Positions 54,099 through 61,150 of a DNA stretch of 64,000 nucleotides are shown here, piece by piece. The position numbers and the translations under genes are program-made. Each line of letters opens with the position of its first letter. Position 1 is the first letter of the stretch. The notes under the pieces were generated by a model. That model was not told where the DNA came from and did no database searches. It worked only from the letters and a program-made list of their open reading frames with translations. This stretch comes from Paenibacillus polymyxa (GTDB taxonomy: Bacteria > Bacillota > Bacilli > Paenibacillales > Paenibacillaceae), in contig NZ_CP049783.1 of assembly GCF_015710975.1 (NCBI RefSeq), forward strand, positions 124,001 through 188,000. Reading direction: 5' to 3'.

Positions 54099-54320
54099 CT
54101 ATTCGATCCAGCGGTCACGTTTCGTCTTTTCCATCCAGTCTTTTTGAAGATTGTCTATGTTAAACACGTAATGTCTACGGCCCAGCACGTAAGATACAAA
54201 ACTGCCCGTGCTGCGTTCGTAAAAACATCCGTTCAAAAGCTGCCCATCCATCCCTTTTCGCAAATCCGGTGTTTCCTGTACAATCTCAGCAGAATAAAAG
54301 TTAAATTCCAGTTGCGTCAT
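54099..54320 (-). CDS. small hypothetical phage protein
   Basis: A 73-residue protein (MTQLEFNFYSAEIVQETPDL, then MDGQLLNGCFYERSTGSFVSYVLGRRHYVFN). No family recognised. The start overlaps the stop of the 54317-54601 gene by 4 bp (ATGA type), which argues for translation in an operon. Confidence 0.62.
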   Translation of the reverse strand: MTQLEFNFYSAEIVQETPDLRKGMDGQLLNGCFYERSTGSFVSYVLGRRHYVFNIDNLQKDWMEKTKRDRWIE

Positions 54321-54601
54321 ACCGTCTCCAAGCCGTTCAACTGCTCTTTAGTACGGAAGTAGAAGGGGGCATATCGGTATTCGGATCGGTGTTTTGGATT
54401 GTACATGTATGCTACGGGTGTTTCATTTTCCGCTACTGGGCAGTTCATGGTTACGCAGCTCGTACGAGTAAGCAATATCCCTCCAGCTGGGGGCAGCCCA
54501 TTGTGCCATTTGCCCCGCTGTGCGTCCTTATCCGGTATCAGCACAGGCATGTTTAATTGTCTGACTTCATCGCGGCTTAACCAGCCGTTTGCATTCGGCA
54601 T
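54317..54601 (-). CDS. small hypothetical phage protein
   Basis: A 94-residue protein (MPNANGWLSRDEVRQLNMPVLI, ILLTRTSCVTMNCPVAENETPVAYMYNPKHRSEYR). Two Cys lie close to each other (TSCVTMNC), but no zinc motif is clear. Translationally coupled to the gene at 54099. Confidence 0.62.
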   Translation of the reverse strand: MPNANGWLSRDEVRQLNMPVLIPDKDAQRGKWHNGLPPAGGILLTRTSCVTMNCPVAENETPVAYMYNPKHRSEYRYAPFYFRTKEQLNGLETV

Positions 54602-54652
54602 ATATTCTCACTTCCTTGGTAGAGGGGCAGCCTTAGCCGCCCCAAGGATGTA

Positions 54653-55360
54653 TTAAGCAATGATAGTTACAAAACCGGATTTAATCTCGTCCTCCAGCTC
54701 GGCATAAAGATGCTCCTTAATGCTTGCCATAGCTTGTAACTTCCACGCGCCTCCATCTGCTTCAAATAGGGCTGCGCGGGGTCCAGATTGCAAACGGAAC
54801 ACAAAGCTGCATTCTGGCTGAGGAATATCAATAAACGTTCTGTACGGTTTCAGTTTAACGGGATTAGGAACCGTTACCTTTTCAAGACTGGCGACCCCGC
54901 TTTTGGCTGTTACCTGTTGCGATACCCCATCGTCTGCGTAGGTATTTCCAGACTCTTCTTTAACGTTTCCTACTAACTTCAATACAGCAGCCCGATCAAG
55001 GTTTTCCACAAAGCAAGCTTGTAATTGGACATTGAAACTCTCTACATCCATGTACCTTTCAAAATTAATATCTGGTAAAACCGCAGATGCTTGAAGCATC
55101 ACATTACGCCGCTTATCCCGGTTAAAAGCACTCAGCACCCGTACATCAGTCTCGCTGACCACATGAACCAATACAGGCTCCAATTTGTCGTAGTTGTCCA
55201 TCAGGTATGTTACCAAGGCGGACAGCGTATTTACCTTGAGCGTGCTTGTTACTGGCTCCTGTACCAACTCCAGCGAACCCGTAGTGTAAATCTGACCGCC
55301 TACTTCCTTGACCTCTTTATTCGCCAGAGCTGCGATGTACTGCATTGCTTCCTTAATCAT
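54653..55360 (-). CDS. hypothetical phage protein, moderately large
   Basis: A 235-residue protein (MIKEAMQYIAALANKEVKEVG, NTLSALVTYLMDNYDKLEPVLVHVVSETDVRVLSAFNRDKRRNVMLQA, SFVFRLQSGPRAALFEADGG). Similar proteins occur in the early regions of Firmicute phages next to replication genes, without a fixed function. It lies 27 bp downstream of the 55388-55795 gene, and the two are probably linked. Alternating strands and helices; no nuclease motif visible. Confidence 0.68.
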   Translation of the reverse strand: MIKEAMQYIAALANKEVKEVGGQIYTTGSLELVQEPVTSTLKVNTLSALVTYLMDNYDKLEPVLVHVVSETDVRVLSAFNRDKRRNVMLQASAVLPDINFERYMDVESFNVQLQACFVENLDRAAVLKLVGNVKEESGNTYADDGVSQQVTAKSGVASLEKVTVPNPVKLKPYRTFIDIPQPECSFVFRLQSGPRAALFEADGGAWKLQAMASIKEHLYAELEDEIKSGFVTIIA

Positions 55361-55387
55361 TTATAATTCCTCCTAAAATTTGTTTTT

Positions 55388-55795
55388 TTATTTGAAGACG
55401 ACAACATTGCCTGTACCGGATTTTATTTCCCCGGTATCCTGGTCAATTGTTTCCCCAGTTCCAGTACGTACGGTACCTTCATTGTCAAAAAACGTCTGAT
55501 CCTCATCACCGAAAAGCAATTCCTGCGCCACAACATTTCCAGCATTGTCGGTACCCATGATAAAGGTGGTCTCCAATGGGTTATCTGGAGCTATGGTTGA
55601 CTTAGTGGTAACATTGGTATTAATTTTTTTCCGTTTTGCATCCGGTTTAAGGTTTACCGTTATTGTGATGCTGCGTGCAGCCGTTGCGGACGTATTGGGA
55701 TCGTCAATATTCCTCATGACCCGATCCCATTCTTTATTGAATTTTTCCTGCACGCCACCTTGTACCAGCCTGCTCAGTTCAATACGGTTTTGCAT
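55388..55795 (-). CDS. hypothetical phage protein
   Basis: A 135-residue protein, MQNRIELSRLVQGGVQEKFN at its start, with ITITVNLKPDAKRKKINTNVTTKSTIAP and an acidic Gly/Thr-rich tail (RTGTGETIDQDTGEIKSGTGN). GGAGGT lies before the ATG at 55795. It is paired with the 54653-55360 gene as in related phage early regions. Function unknown. Confidence 0.66.
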   Translation of the reverse strand: MQNRIELSRLVQGGVQEKFNKEWDRVMRNIDDPNTSATAARSITITVNLKPDAKRKKINTNVTTKSTIAPDNPLETTFIMGTDNAGNVVAQELLFGDEDQTFFDNEGTVRTGTGETIDQDTGEIKSGTGNVVVFK

Positions 55796-55883
55796 GTAAA
55801 CAACCTCCAAATAATAAATTTATAAGTACATACGTTTGGTATAACGGCTGTGGAGGGCTGCGGCCTCTGTCCATAACTGAGTC

Positions 55884-56171
55884 CTATTCCACAATCAAAA
55901 CGTCAGGACGTATTTTGATGTAGCCCCATCGTATCTGGTCCAAAGCGATAATAATTACTTCCTGCCAACTATCCCGCTTAAAGTGCTTCCGAATCTGTTC
56001 TACGCTTTTGCCTTGTCTCCACATATCACGAAACTTTTTCAAATCGTCTGCGGACCAAATAAAGTTCAATTCCTCGCACGCAACATAAATTTTCCTAGTC
56101 TGTTTTCCCTGTTGTTCCAGACGCTTGTCCCAATCTTCTGGCGTGTATATCCTTTTTCCCAAATCCGGCAC
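55884..56171 (-). CDS. small hypothetical phage protein
   Basis: A 95-residue protein (MPDLGKRIYTPEDWDKRLEQ, KKFRDMWRQGKSVEQIRKHFKRDSWQEVIIIALDQIRWGYI). The KSVEQIRKHFKRDSWQEVIIIALD part resembles a helix-turn-helix, so DNA binding is possible. It overlaps the next upstream frame (56095-56295) by 77 bp. Confidence 0.6.
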   Translation of the reverse strand: MPDLGKRIYTPEDWDKRLEQQGKQTRKIYVACEELNFIWSADDLKKFRDMWRQGKSVEQIRKHFKRDSWQEVIIIALDQIRWGYIKIRPDVLIVE

Positions 56172-56295
56172 CTCCGATCCGCCTTAATAACTCCACTTCG
56201 GCATATGCCCGAATGTCATAATCCAATCGTTCGTCATGAAGCATTTCACGCAACCGGGAAACAGATTGTTTTTCCATATATGCTGTTGGTGTCAC
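56095..56295 (-). CDS. small hypothetical phage protein
   Basis: A 66-residue protein (MEKQSVSRLREMLHDERLDYDIRAYAEVELLRRIGGAG). GTG start at 56295 overlaps the stop of the DnaD-like gene (GTGA) behind AAGGGGG, so translation is coupled. The C-terminal third overlaps the 55884-56171 gene in another frame, and one of the two may be shorter than drawn. Confidence 0.55.
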   Translation of the reverse strand: MTPTAYMEKQSVSRLREMLHDERLDYDIRAYAEVELLRRIGGAGFGKKDIHARRLGQASGTTGKTD

Positions 56296-57143
56296 CGCTG
56301 TTCCCCCTTGCCTGATTGCATACGTTCAGCTAGCCGTAGCAATTCCTCGTATTCTTCTTGGGATACGTCTTGCTCATCCCCTGGCTCTGGAGACTTAACA
56401 ATATCAATAGGCTGCTTACCGCTCCTACCACCGCCTTTGTTCGGTGGCTTCTCCTTGGTCCAAGGTTCGTCTATACCCTCAGCCTTCCAATTTTTTAGAA
56501 TGCCGTTGACATATGACATACTGCGTTTTCCGGCAACTACGGCTTTTTTCATAGCTTCACATAGCCAGCGGTTACCATAGTCCTTTTCTAAGATTGCTAT
56601 TTCATCGGCTATAAGAGGGCTGATTGTTCCAAAGCCTTCATTTTCAAATAATCTAAAAGGGTTATTCTCAATTTCAGGAAGACTACTACCAGAAATCTGT
56701 TCTGTTCCGTTCTCTTCCCTTCCCTTCTGTTCAGTTCTGTTCTCTTCTCTTCTGTTCTCTTCTAGAGGAATATTTGGGAAATTCCCGGAACTACCGGGAA
56801 AGTCCAAAGGAGGGTCAGGAAATTTTGAGCGTGTCCGTTTATGCAATCCTTGTTGATGTGCTTCAAAATTGACCACTTGAACCACCTTTTGACCGTCAGC
56901 TTCATACCATTCAATAAGGCCAGCAGACTGCAAACGGTGCAAAGACTCTTTCACATCAGAAACCAGCTTGTCCAACATAGGAACCACCAGCGCTTTAACT
57001 TTAGCTGGCGATCCTGCTAAACGTCCAAAATCATCTGTATGAGGAATCATCCATGTGAACAGCAACATATCAAATATGTCCGGCAGTTCATTAACTTTTT
57101 CTGAAATGGATATAACCTTAGATATCATCCTTTTTTCAGCCAT
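56292..57143 (-). CDS. DnaD-like phage replication initiation protein
   Basis: A 283-residue protein. The N-terminal winged helix (MAEKRMISKVISISEKVNELPDIFDMLLFTWMIPHTDDFGRL, VKALVVPMLDKLVSDVKESLHRLQSAGLIEWYEADG) leads through a low-complexity linker (EENRREENRTEQ) to a DnaD domain (PLIADEIAILEKDYGNRWLCEAMKKAVVAGKRSMSYVNGILKNWKAEGI). Such proteins open the phage origin and recruit the host helicase. The start at 57143 is chosen: AAGGGA precedes it and the frame overlaps the HNH gene by 8 bp. Repeats inside it may be the origin. Confidence 0.87.
   Translation of the reverse strand: MAEKRMISKVISISEKVNELPDIFDMLLFTWMIPHTDDFGRLAGSPAKVKALVVPMLDKLVSDVKESLHRLQSAGLIEWYEADGQKVVQVVNFEAHQQGLHKRTRSKFPDPPLDFPGSSGNFPNIPLEENRREENRTEQKGREENGTEQISGSSLPEIENNPFRLFENEGFGTISPLIADEIAILEKDYGNRWLCEAMKKAVVAGKRSMSYVNGILKNWKAEGIDEPWTKEKPPNKGGGRSGKQPIDIVKSPEPGDEQDVSQEEYEELLRLAERMQSGKGEQR
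56700..56822 (-). repeat. iteron-like tandem repeats inside the DnaD-like gene
   Basis: Minus strand contains repeated AGAACAGAA/AGAAGAGAA words (56700-56765), next to TTCCCGGAACTACCGGGAA (about 56777-56800), with a related triplet of AGTTCCGGGA at 57181-57206. Repeats within the initiator gene are typical of lambdoid and Firmicute phage origins. The repeats also encode the EENRREENRTEQ linker. Confidence 0.55.
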
Positions 57144-57537
57144 CCCTAACGCTTCCCTTCGATTCTGGATTATTCTTAGAAGTTCCGGGAAGTTCCGGGA
57201 AGTTCCTGACATAATGGTCCAACACTGCGTTAATAGCTGCCGCCATAAAACGCCTTGATCGTATACCATCCTGCGTACCGTCCAACCAACGATGGCAGGG
57301 AATGCAGACATGGATAAGGTCAGTGACCTTCGTTTTTTCATCAATATGACCCCGCCCGGTCAAATGCGCCCTTTCCTCTGCCCAAGCTTTACCACAAAGC
57401 TCACATAATCCAGCAGAACGTTCTTTTAACTGCTGATCTACTGTATTGCTTATGTCGCCTTTCTGGCGTTGCGTATGCCTGATACGTTTACTGCTGGTTT
57501 GCTGCTTTTTACTGTACGGTTGAAAAGGTAAAGTCAC
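57136..57537 (-). CDS. HNH-type nuclease-like protein of the replication region
   Basis: A 133-residue protein. CELCGKAWAEERAHLTGRGHIDE and HVCIPCHRWLDGTQDGI place two CxxC pairs around AHLTGRGH, the layout of a zinc-bound HNH nuclease. Basic N-terminus (SKKQQTSSKRIRHTQRQKG). It overlaps the DnaD-like gene and is 4 bp from the one before, so it belongs to the early operon. It may act in recombination or in homing; the active-site His is inferred. Confidence 0.75.
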   Translation of the reverse strand: MTLPFQPYSKKQQTSSKRIRHTQRQKGDISNTVDQQLKERSAGLCELCGKAWAEERAHLTGRGHIDEKTKVTDLIHVCIPCHRWLDGTQDGIRSRRFMAAAINAVLDHYVRNFPELPGTSKNNPESKGSVRDG

Positions 57538-57935
57538 GAACCACCACCCCCTATATGCATATCAACACGGAGCCTCAAGCGCAGTTCATACAGGTATTCA
57601 GCCAACGATTTAAATTCGTTCTTCCATAAATGCATCCGCTCGAAATCTTCCGCTTCGGTATCCCGTATATCCAACACAGCCAGTTCTGCCGCAACCTTTT
57701 TGTTCCTCTCGGTTGTATCTCGCATGGTTTCGGCATAAACTCGCTTTCGCAAATTATAGGTTTGCATATGCCTTCCGCTCATATAGGCGGATACTCGCCC
57801 CATTAACGTATGAGCCTGCGTCAGCAATTCAACCTTTCGCACCAATGCACCCGGTGAATCGTCAGTGAACGACTCTGCTGTATCCCGAAGACGCTGTATG
57901 TCATGGATGTACTGTTTGATTTCCTTAATGTCCAT
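57534..57935 (-). CDS. hypothetical helical phage protein
   Basis: A 133-residue mostly helical protein (MDIKEIKQYIHDIQRLRDTAESF, VRKVELLTQAHTLMGRVSAYMSGRHMQTYNLRKRVYAETMRDTTERNKK). Likely coiled coil. ATG at 57935 with GGAG 9 nt upstream. Its stop overlaps the HNH gene's start. Function unknown. Confidence 0.65.
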   Translation of the reverse strand: MDIKEIKQYIHDIQRLRDTAESFTDDSPGALVRKVELLTQAHTLMGRVSAYMSGRHMQTYNLRKRVYAETMRDTTERNKKVAAELAVLDIRDTEAEDFERMHLWKNEFKSLAEYLYELRLRLRVDMHIGGGGS

Positions 57936-58031
57936 GCGTGAGACTCCTATTTTCAAAAAATTAAATGTGTGCTATAATCCCGTTAATTGTTTATTCATGC
58001 AATCGTGTTGGTAGCACGATTATGGGTCTGT

Positions 58032-58379
58032 TCATAATTGAGCAGATCCTTTTTTCATTTCCCGTTCTAAACGAAATAGCTTTCCGCTAAGAACATGCCA
58101 CTCCTTTTTATACTCGATCGGGTTAATCCCCAATGAAATAGCTTCTAGTTTCTTATAGTTCAATTCCCGCATTCGTTTACGTATCTGCTTGCATTCCGTC
58201 TGTTTGTCCAACTCCGCTACCTCTTCTCCTGTTAAATGCAATAACGACATGTCCAGGCGAACCGCATCACTAAGCAAACTGTTTATGAAGTAAGCGCCCT
58301 CGAAGATTGTTCCGCCCGGTACCTCTAGGTAACTTCGCAAGCCGGAATTGTCTATTACTGGTATTAAGCGTGTTTCCAA
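58032..58379 (-). CDS. hypothetical phage protein (downstream part of a probable frameshifted gene)
   Basis: 116 residues from a TTG at 58379: NSGLRSYLEVPGGTIFEGAYF, SLLSDAVRLDMSLLHLTGEEVAELDKQTECKQIRKRMRELNYKKLE, HVLSGKLFRLEREMKKGS. The TTG has AGAGGGG 7 nt upstream. Removing one G from GGGG near 58391 would fuse it with the frame at 58270-58527, giving one protein of about 165 residues; so the pair may be one gene. Confidence 0.55.
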   Translation of the reverse strand: METRLIPVIDNSGLRSYLEVPGGTIFEGAYFINSLLSDAVRLDMSLLHLTGEEVAELDKQTECKQIRKRMRELNYKKLEAISLGINPIEYKKEWHVLSGKLFRLEREMKKGSAQL

Positions 58380-58527
58380 GTTGAATCCCCTCTCTCTGGC
58401 GTAAAGCCGTTTCAAGATCTGTTATTGCTTCATCAAAGTAATCTGTTTGCAGAACTGCACGCATCGCGCACAGCTTACACAGCCGTTTCCACAACATACG
58501 TCGCTCAGCTAATCTTTCAGGTGTCAA
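58270..58527 (-). CDS. hypothetical phage protein (upstream part of a probable frameshifted gene)
   Basis: 85 residues: MTPERLAERRMLWKRLCKLC, then RAVLQTDYFDEAITDLETALRQREG. The start and first 47 residues look like a normal helical protein; the end (RGTGRNNLRGRLLHKQFA) looks like out-of-frame translation. See the next frame at 58032-58379, with which it overlaps by about 110 bp. Confidence 0.5.
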   Translation of the reverse strand: MTPERLAERRMLWKRLCKLCAMRAVLQTDYFDEAITDLETALRQREGIQLGNTLNTSNRQFRLAKLPRGTGRNNLRGRLLHKQFA

Positions 58528-58541
58528 TGTTCATACTCCTT

Positions 58542-59276
58542 TCAGGTCAGTGTCCCGATGGACAGTTCTTTTACAACGGTTGTGTATATCTCTTTTAACT
58601 TTGGATCTGCCTCGATCACATCAAGGCGGTTCGTTTCAGATATCTTGGTCTTGGTTGCACCTGACTCGCGCAACCGATCATGGAGGTTACGAAGTCGGCG
58701 GTTAAGGTCGCATTTAGCCCGACTCTCCAGCATTTCATAACTCCGCTTTCGCAAATCCCGAAATACTCCGCCTGACCGCCTAGCAGCTCCATTAAGCATC
58801 CCGTTTAGCTTGTCTCTCCAATCGTCGTCACGCTGCAAGATTGTTTCCTGTATTACAGCTACCCTTTGGTCTGTTGCGTCCTGGCGCTGCATAATGGCTT
58901 GTTGCTGCTGCTCCTGCTGAATCAATAGCTGGAGTATCGGACTTAGTTGGGATGTGTCTACGGCTGTGGTCTGTATCTTCTCACGCATCCGGTGGAACTC
59001 GGTAATGTATCTTTCCTTAAATTCCATAGCCTTTGGGCCAGTGTAGCCCATGACCAACATCGTGAAGCCTTGCTCTGTCATAAGGTATTTTGGAGTTGGT
59101 CGGCCTTGCCCGTTTGTATAATCTGACTGCACGAAATGGTGCAGTCGAAAATCATCACTGCAAGGTAACTCTCTGATATCTTGCATTACTCTGCGATGCT
59201 CTTTGCCAAATGCTTCAGCTACAGTAAGGCTATCTGTTACGGCTTGTCCTTTTTGGATAAATACCAATTGGATCAT
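58542..59276 (-). CDS. Rha-family antirepressor/regulatory protein
   Basis: A 244-residue protein. The N-terminal Rha domain (DSLTVAEAFGKEHRRVMQDIRELPCSDDF, YLMTEQGFTMLVMGYTGPKAMEFKERYITEFHRMRE) is found in phage regulators and antirepressors; a Gln-rich helix (QLLIQQEQQQQAIMQRQDATDQR) and a basic C-terminal region follow. It probably promotes lytic growth by countering the repressor. The ATG at 59276 has GGAG 7 nt upstream; an earlier ATG at 59303 overlaps a tiny frame (59300-59365). Confidence 0.87.
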   Translation of the reverse strand: MIQLVFIQKGQAVTDSLTVAEAFGKEHRRVMQDIRELPCSDDFRLHHFVQSDYTNGQGRPTPKYLMTEQGFTMLVMGYTGPKAMEFKERYITEFHRMREKIQTTAVDTSQLSPILQLLIQQEQQQQAIMQRQDATDQRVAVIQETILQRDDDWRDKLNGMLNGAARRSGGVFRDLRKRSYEMLESRAKCDLNRRLRNLHDRLRESGATKTKISETNRLDVIEADPKLKEIYTTVVKELSIGTLT

Positions 59277-59381
59277 AAAACTACTCCTTCCGATTAAATT
59301 CATAGCGATTCTTCACAGTACGTTGTTACATCATTCCAGTACACTGTTTCTGAGCGGCAATCCATCACTTTGGTGTTTTGT

Positions 59382-59660
59382 TCAATTTGATTGTTCCTTG
59401 TCTTCCAACCATTTATCTAGTGCAATCTGGCGAAAGTGAATTAACGTTCGATTTCGAATGAAAGGAATCTCACGGTCTTTGACCATGCGCCGTAACGTAG
59501 AATCCGAAACTTTCAGATACCTGCAAGCCCCAGCAAAGTCGAACACATTGGCATATAGCAGTCGTTCGATGTCTGGTTTAAGTTCGGAAAGAATCTGGTC
59601 TCTCAGTTCCTGCTTGATCTCCACTCGTAGAGCCTCAATGAAATCTGTGGTTGACGGCAT
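59382..59660 (-). CDS. excisionase-type/HTH_17 DNA-binding protein
   Basis: A 92-residue protein. DFAGACRYLKVSDSTLRRMVKDREIPFIRNRTLIHFRQIALDKWLED is a MerR-like winged helix of the excisionase family, which binds att arms or promoters. The N-terminus is a helix. It is downstream of two 17-bp operators, so the Cro/CI pair may control it. Excisionase is a guess from fold and size; a regulator is equally possible. Confidence 0.8.
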   Translation of the reverse strand: MPSTTDFIEALRVEIKQELRDQILSELKPDIERLLYANVFDFAGACRYLKVSDSTLRRMVKDREIPFIRNRTLIHFRQIALDKWLEDKEQSN

Positions 59661-59677
59661 TCAAGCACCTACTTAAT

Positions 59678-59694
59678 CGTCAATTAAATTGACG
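59678..59694. promoter_or_regulatory. 17-bp operator O1
   Basis: CGTCAATTAAATTGACG, a perfect palindrome around its central base. It and three related sites (59734, 60050, 60083) flank the Cro-like gene and form the immunity operators. Confidence 0.75.
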
Positions 59695-59733
59695 TTGAAT
59701 TTAAAAAAATAAGTAATTTAAAACAACACCTTG

Positions 59734-59750
59734 CGTCAATATAATTGACG
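59734..59750. promoter_or_regulatory. 17-bp operator O2
   Basis: CGTCAATATAATTGACG, differing from O1 at two central positions, 56 bp from O1; upstream of the excisionase-like gene, downstream of the Cro-like gene. Confidence 0.75.
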
Positions 59751-59779
59751 GTGTATAATAGCCATTAACGGGTTATTAA

Positions 59780-60025
59780 TTAGATTGAGCCTGCTGGCTC
59801 AATCTCAACTTCTGCTAAGTCAGGAAATAGTTCTTCAGCAGTGGTCTTCAAATACTTTACCAACTTGAAAAGTAGTTTAGCATCTGGGTTAGCTCTGCCA
59901 GCTTCAATATGTCGGATGTGATTTTCTGTCACACCCACAGCATTAGCAACTTCCCGTTGAGTCAAGTTGAAAAATTTTCGACGATTCTTGAAAGCCATAC
60001 GTTTAACAGGAGTATCATGTTTCAT
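59780..60025 (-). CDS. Cro-like XRE-family regulator
   Basis: An 81-residue helix-turn-helix protein (KNRRKFFNLTQREVANAVGVTENHIRHIEAGRANPDAKLLFKLVKYLKTT) of the XRE family. It is divergent from the CI-like gene, with operators between them, the layout of a lambda-like switch. It would repress CI expression and set lytic growth. The acidic C-terminus (FPDLAEVEIEPAGSI) is short. Confidence 0.87.
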   Translation of the reverse strand: MKHDTPVKRMAFKNRRKFFNLTQREVANAVGVTENHIRHIEAGRANPDAKLLFKLVKYLKTTAEELFPDLAEVEIEPAGSI

Positions 60026-60049
60026 TTAGCTCACCACCTTCCTGAATGA

Positions 60050-60066
60050 CGTTTATTTAATTGACG
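60050..60066. promoter_or_regulatory. 17-bp operator O3
   Basis: CGTTTATTTAATTGACG, three mismatches to O1 in the left half. It lies between the cro start and its promoter. Confidence 0.6.
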
Positions 60067-60073
60067 TACACCC

Positions 60074-60102
60074 AATATATCACGTCAATTAAATTGGCGC
60101 AA
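60074..60102 (-). promoter_or_regulatory. putative promoter of the Cro-like gene
   Basis: Minus strand TTGCGC (60097-60102), 17-bp spacer, TATATT (60074-60079). Operator O4 (60083-60099) fills the spacer, so repressor binding would block polymerase. Confidence 0.6.
60083..60099. promoter_or_regulatory. 17-bp operator O4
   Basis: CGTCAATTAAATTGGCG, one mismatch to O1, within the promoter of the Cro-like gene and about 40 bp upstream of the CI start. Confidence 0.72.
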
Positions 60103-60140
60103 CACATTTTAATATTTTTTTTGACATGGAGTGTGTAAAT

Positions 60141-60542
60141 GTGAATGAACAAGAGAAAAAAACAATGGGGCAACGGATTAGAACTGAAAGAGAACTCAAG
60201 GGTTGGTCTCAAGAAAAACTAGGTGAAATACTAGGGATGAACAGAACTAACATTTCAAACTATGAGTCGGGAAGAACCATTCCACCTGGCAACGTTGTAA
60301 AAGATATGGCCAATTTATTTGGGATCAACTCTGATTATATTTTGGTAAATTCGGATGTTCGAAGGTTTATAGACTTGGAAGTTGAAATGAAGGGTCAGTC
60401 TGGTTTATATGCAAATCCTGATGTGGAAACTATAGCAGCCCATCATGATGGAGAAGACTGGACGGAAGAAGAACTTCAGGACATTGAGGAATTTAAAGAA
60501 TTAGTAAAACTAAGAAGGCAGCTTAGGAAGAACAAGGAGTGA
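60141..60542 (+). CDS. CI-like phage repressor, XRE family
   Basis: A 133-residue repressor: N-terminal helix-turn-helix (RIRTERELKGWSQEKLGEILGMNRTNISNYESGRTIPPGNVVKDMANLFGIN) and a short C-terminal acidic part (DGEDWTEEELQDIEEFKELVKLRRQ) with no LexA-type protease domain. Without self-cleavage, inactivation is likely by the ImmA-like protease encoded directly downstream. The GTG at 60141 is chosen, with GGAG 9 nt upstream. It keeps lytic promoters off in the lysogen. Confidence 0.87.
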   Translation: MNEQEKKTMGQRIRTERELKGWSQEKLGEILGMNRTNISNYESGRTIPPGNVVKDMANLFGINSDYILVNSDVRRFIDLEVEMKGQSGLYANPDVETIAAHHDGEDWTEEELQDIEEFKELVKLRRQLRKNKE

Positions 60543-60546
60543 CATG

Positions 60547-61020
60547 ATGGTATCCTACAACTATGAAACTCTATCCGCCAAGGCTCGTGAATCGAACGTT
60601 GAGATTGTCGAGAAGCAATTACGGGGCCGAAACAAAGGTTTCTATTCCGACGGGTTGATTCTCATAGACACACGAATTTCGACTATTATCGAAAAAGCTT
60701 GCATACTTTCAGAAGAGCTTGGGCACCATCACACGAGTTTCGGCGATATTCTTGATCAAAACATCATACATAAACGAAAACAAGAACTTCGCGCCAGACA
60801 ATGGGCGTACCAATGCCTGATACCTCTTAATGGCATCATTCAAGCCCATCATGCCCGAATATCAGGCCGCTATGATCTGGCAGAATACCTGGGGGTAACA
60901 GAAGAGTTTCTTCAGGCTGCAATCGATCGATATACTGAAAAATTTGGTTTATCGGTTCAAGCTGATGAAAGGCATATAATCTATTTTGACCCGTTAGGTG
61001 TCGTAGAGTTAAAAGTGTGA
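60547..61020 (+). CDS. ImmA/IrrE-family metallo-protease-like protein
   Basis: A 157-residue protein paired with the repressor gene. The active-site segment is CILSEELGHHHTSFGDILD; the usual HExxH has Glu in the first position here (EELGH), as in many phage members, so catalysis may differ. In ICEBs1 the ImmA protease cleaves the ImmR repressor on SOS or quorum signals, and here the pair probably works alike. The stop of the repressor and this start almost touch; the second of two ATGs (60547) has a better spacing to AAGGAG. Confidence 0.85.
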   Translation: MVSYNYETLSAKARESNVEIVEKQLRGRNKGFYSDGLILIDTRISTIIEKACILSEELGHHHTSFGDILDQNIIHKRKQELRARQWAYQCLIPLNGIIQAHHARISGRYDLAEYLGVTEEFLQAAIDRYTEKFGLSVQADERHIIYFDPLGVVELKV

Positions 61021-61067
61021 CCTTCGCAATCTCGTCGTTGCGATGCGGTTTTTCACGCCCAAAAATA

Positions 61068-61079
61068 GAACATATGTTC
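61068..61079. promoter_or_regulatory. LexA/DinR box upstream of the integrase
   Basis: GAACATATGTTC matches the Firmicute LexA site GAAC-N4-GTTC perfectly and is itself a 12-bp palindrome. It lies 48 bp after the ImmA-like stop and 72 bp before the integrase start, so integrase expression is probably under SOS control. Confidence 0.7.
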
Positions 61080-61084
61080 CCTAA

Positions 61085-61105
61085 AAGGAGGTGATTTAGA
61101 TGTGA
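61085..61105 (+). promoter_or_regulatory. strong ribosome site followed by a start-stop pair
   Basis: AAGGAGGTGATTTAGATGTGA: a near-perfect Shine-Dalgarno 8 nt before ATG-TGA. Overlapping GTG (61102, 33 codons, ends 61203 inside the integrase gene) and ATG (61106, six codons) starts also exist. The integrase itself has only a modest AAAGGAAG site, so this upstream translation may regulate it. Confidence 0.45.
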
Positions 61106-61150
61106 ATGGAAATGGTTGGTGTTTAATAAATAGCAGAAAGGAAGAAGAAC

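Noticed and set aside
59300..59365. 21-residue frame between the excisionase-like gene and the Rha gene
   Set aside because: Its stop overlaps an ATG of the Rha frame (ATGA), but the ribosome site is poor and a better Rha start exists at 59276; too weak to list as a gene.
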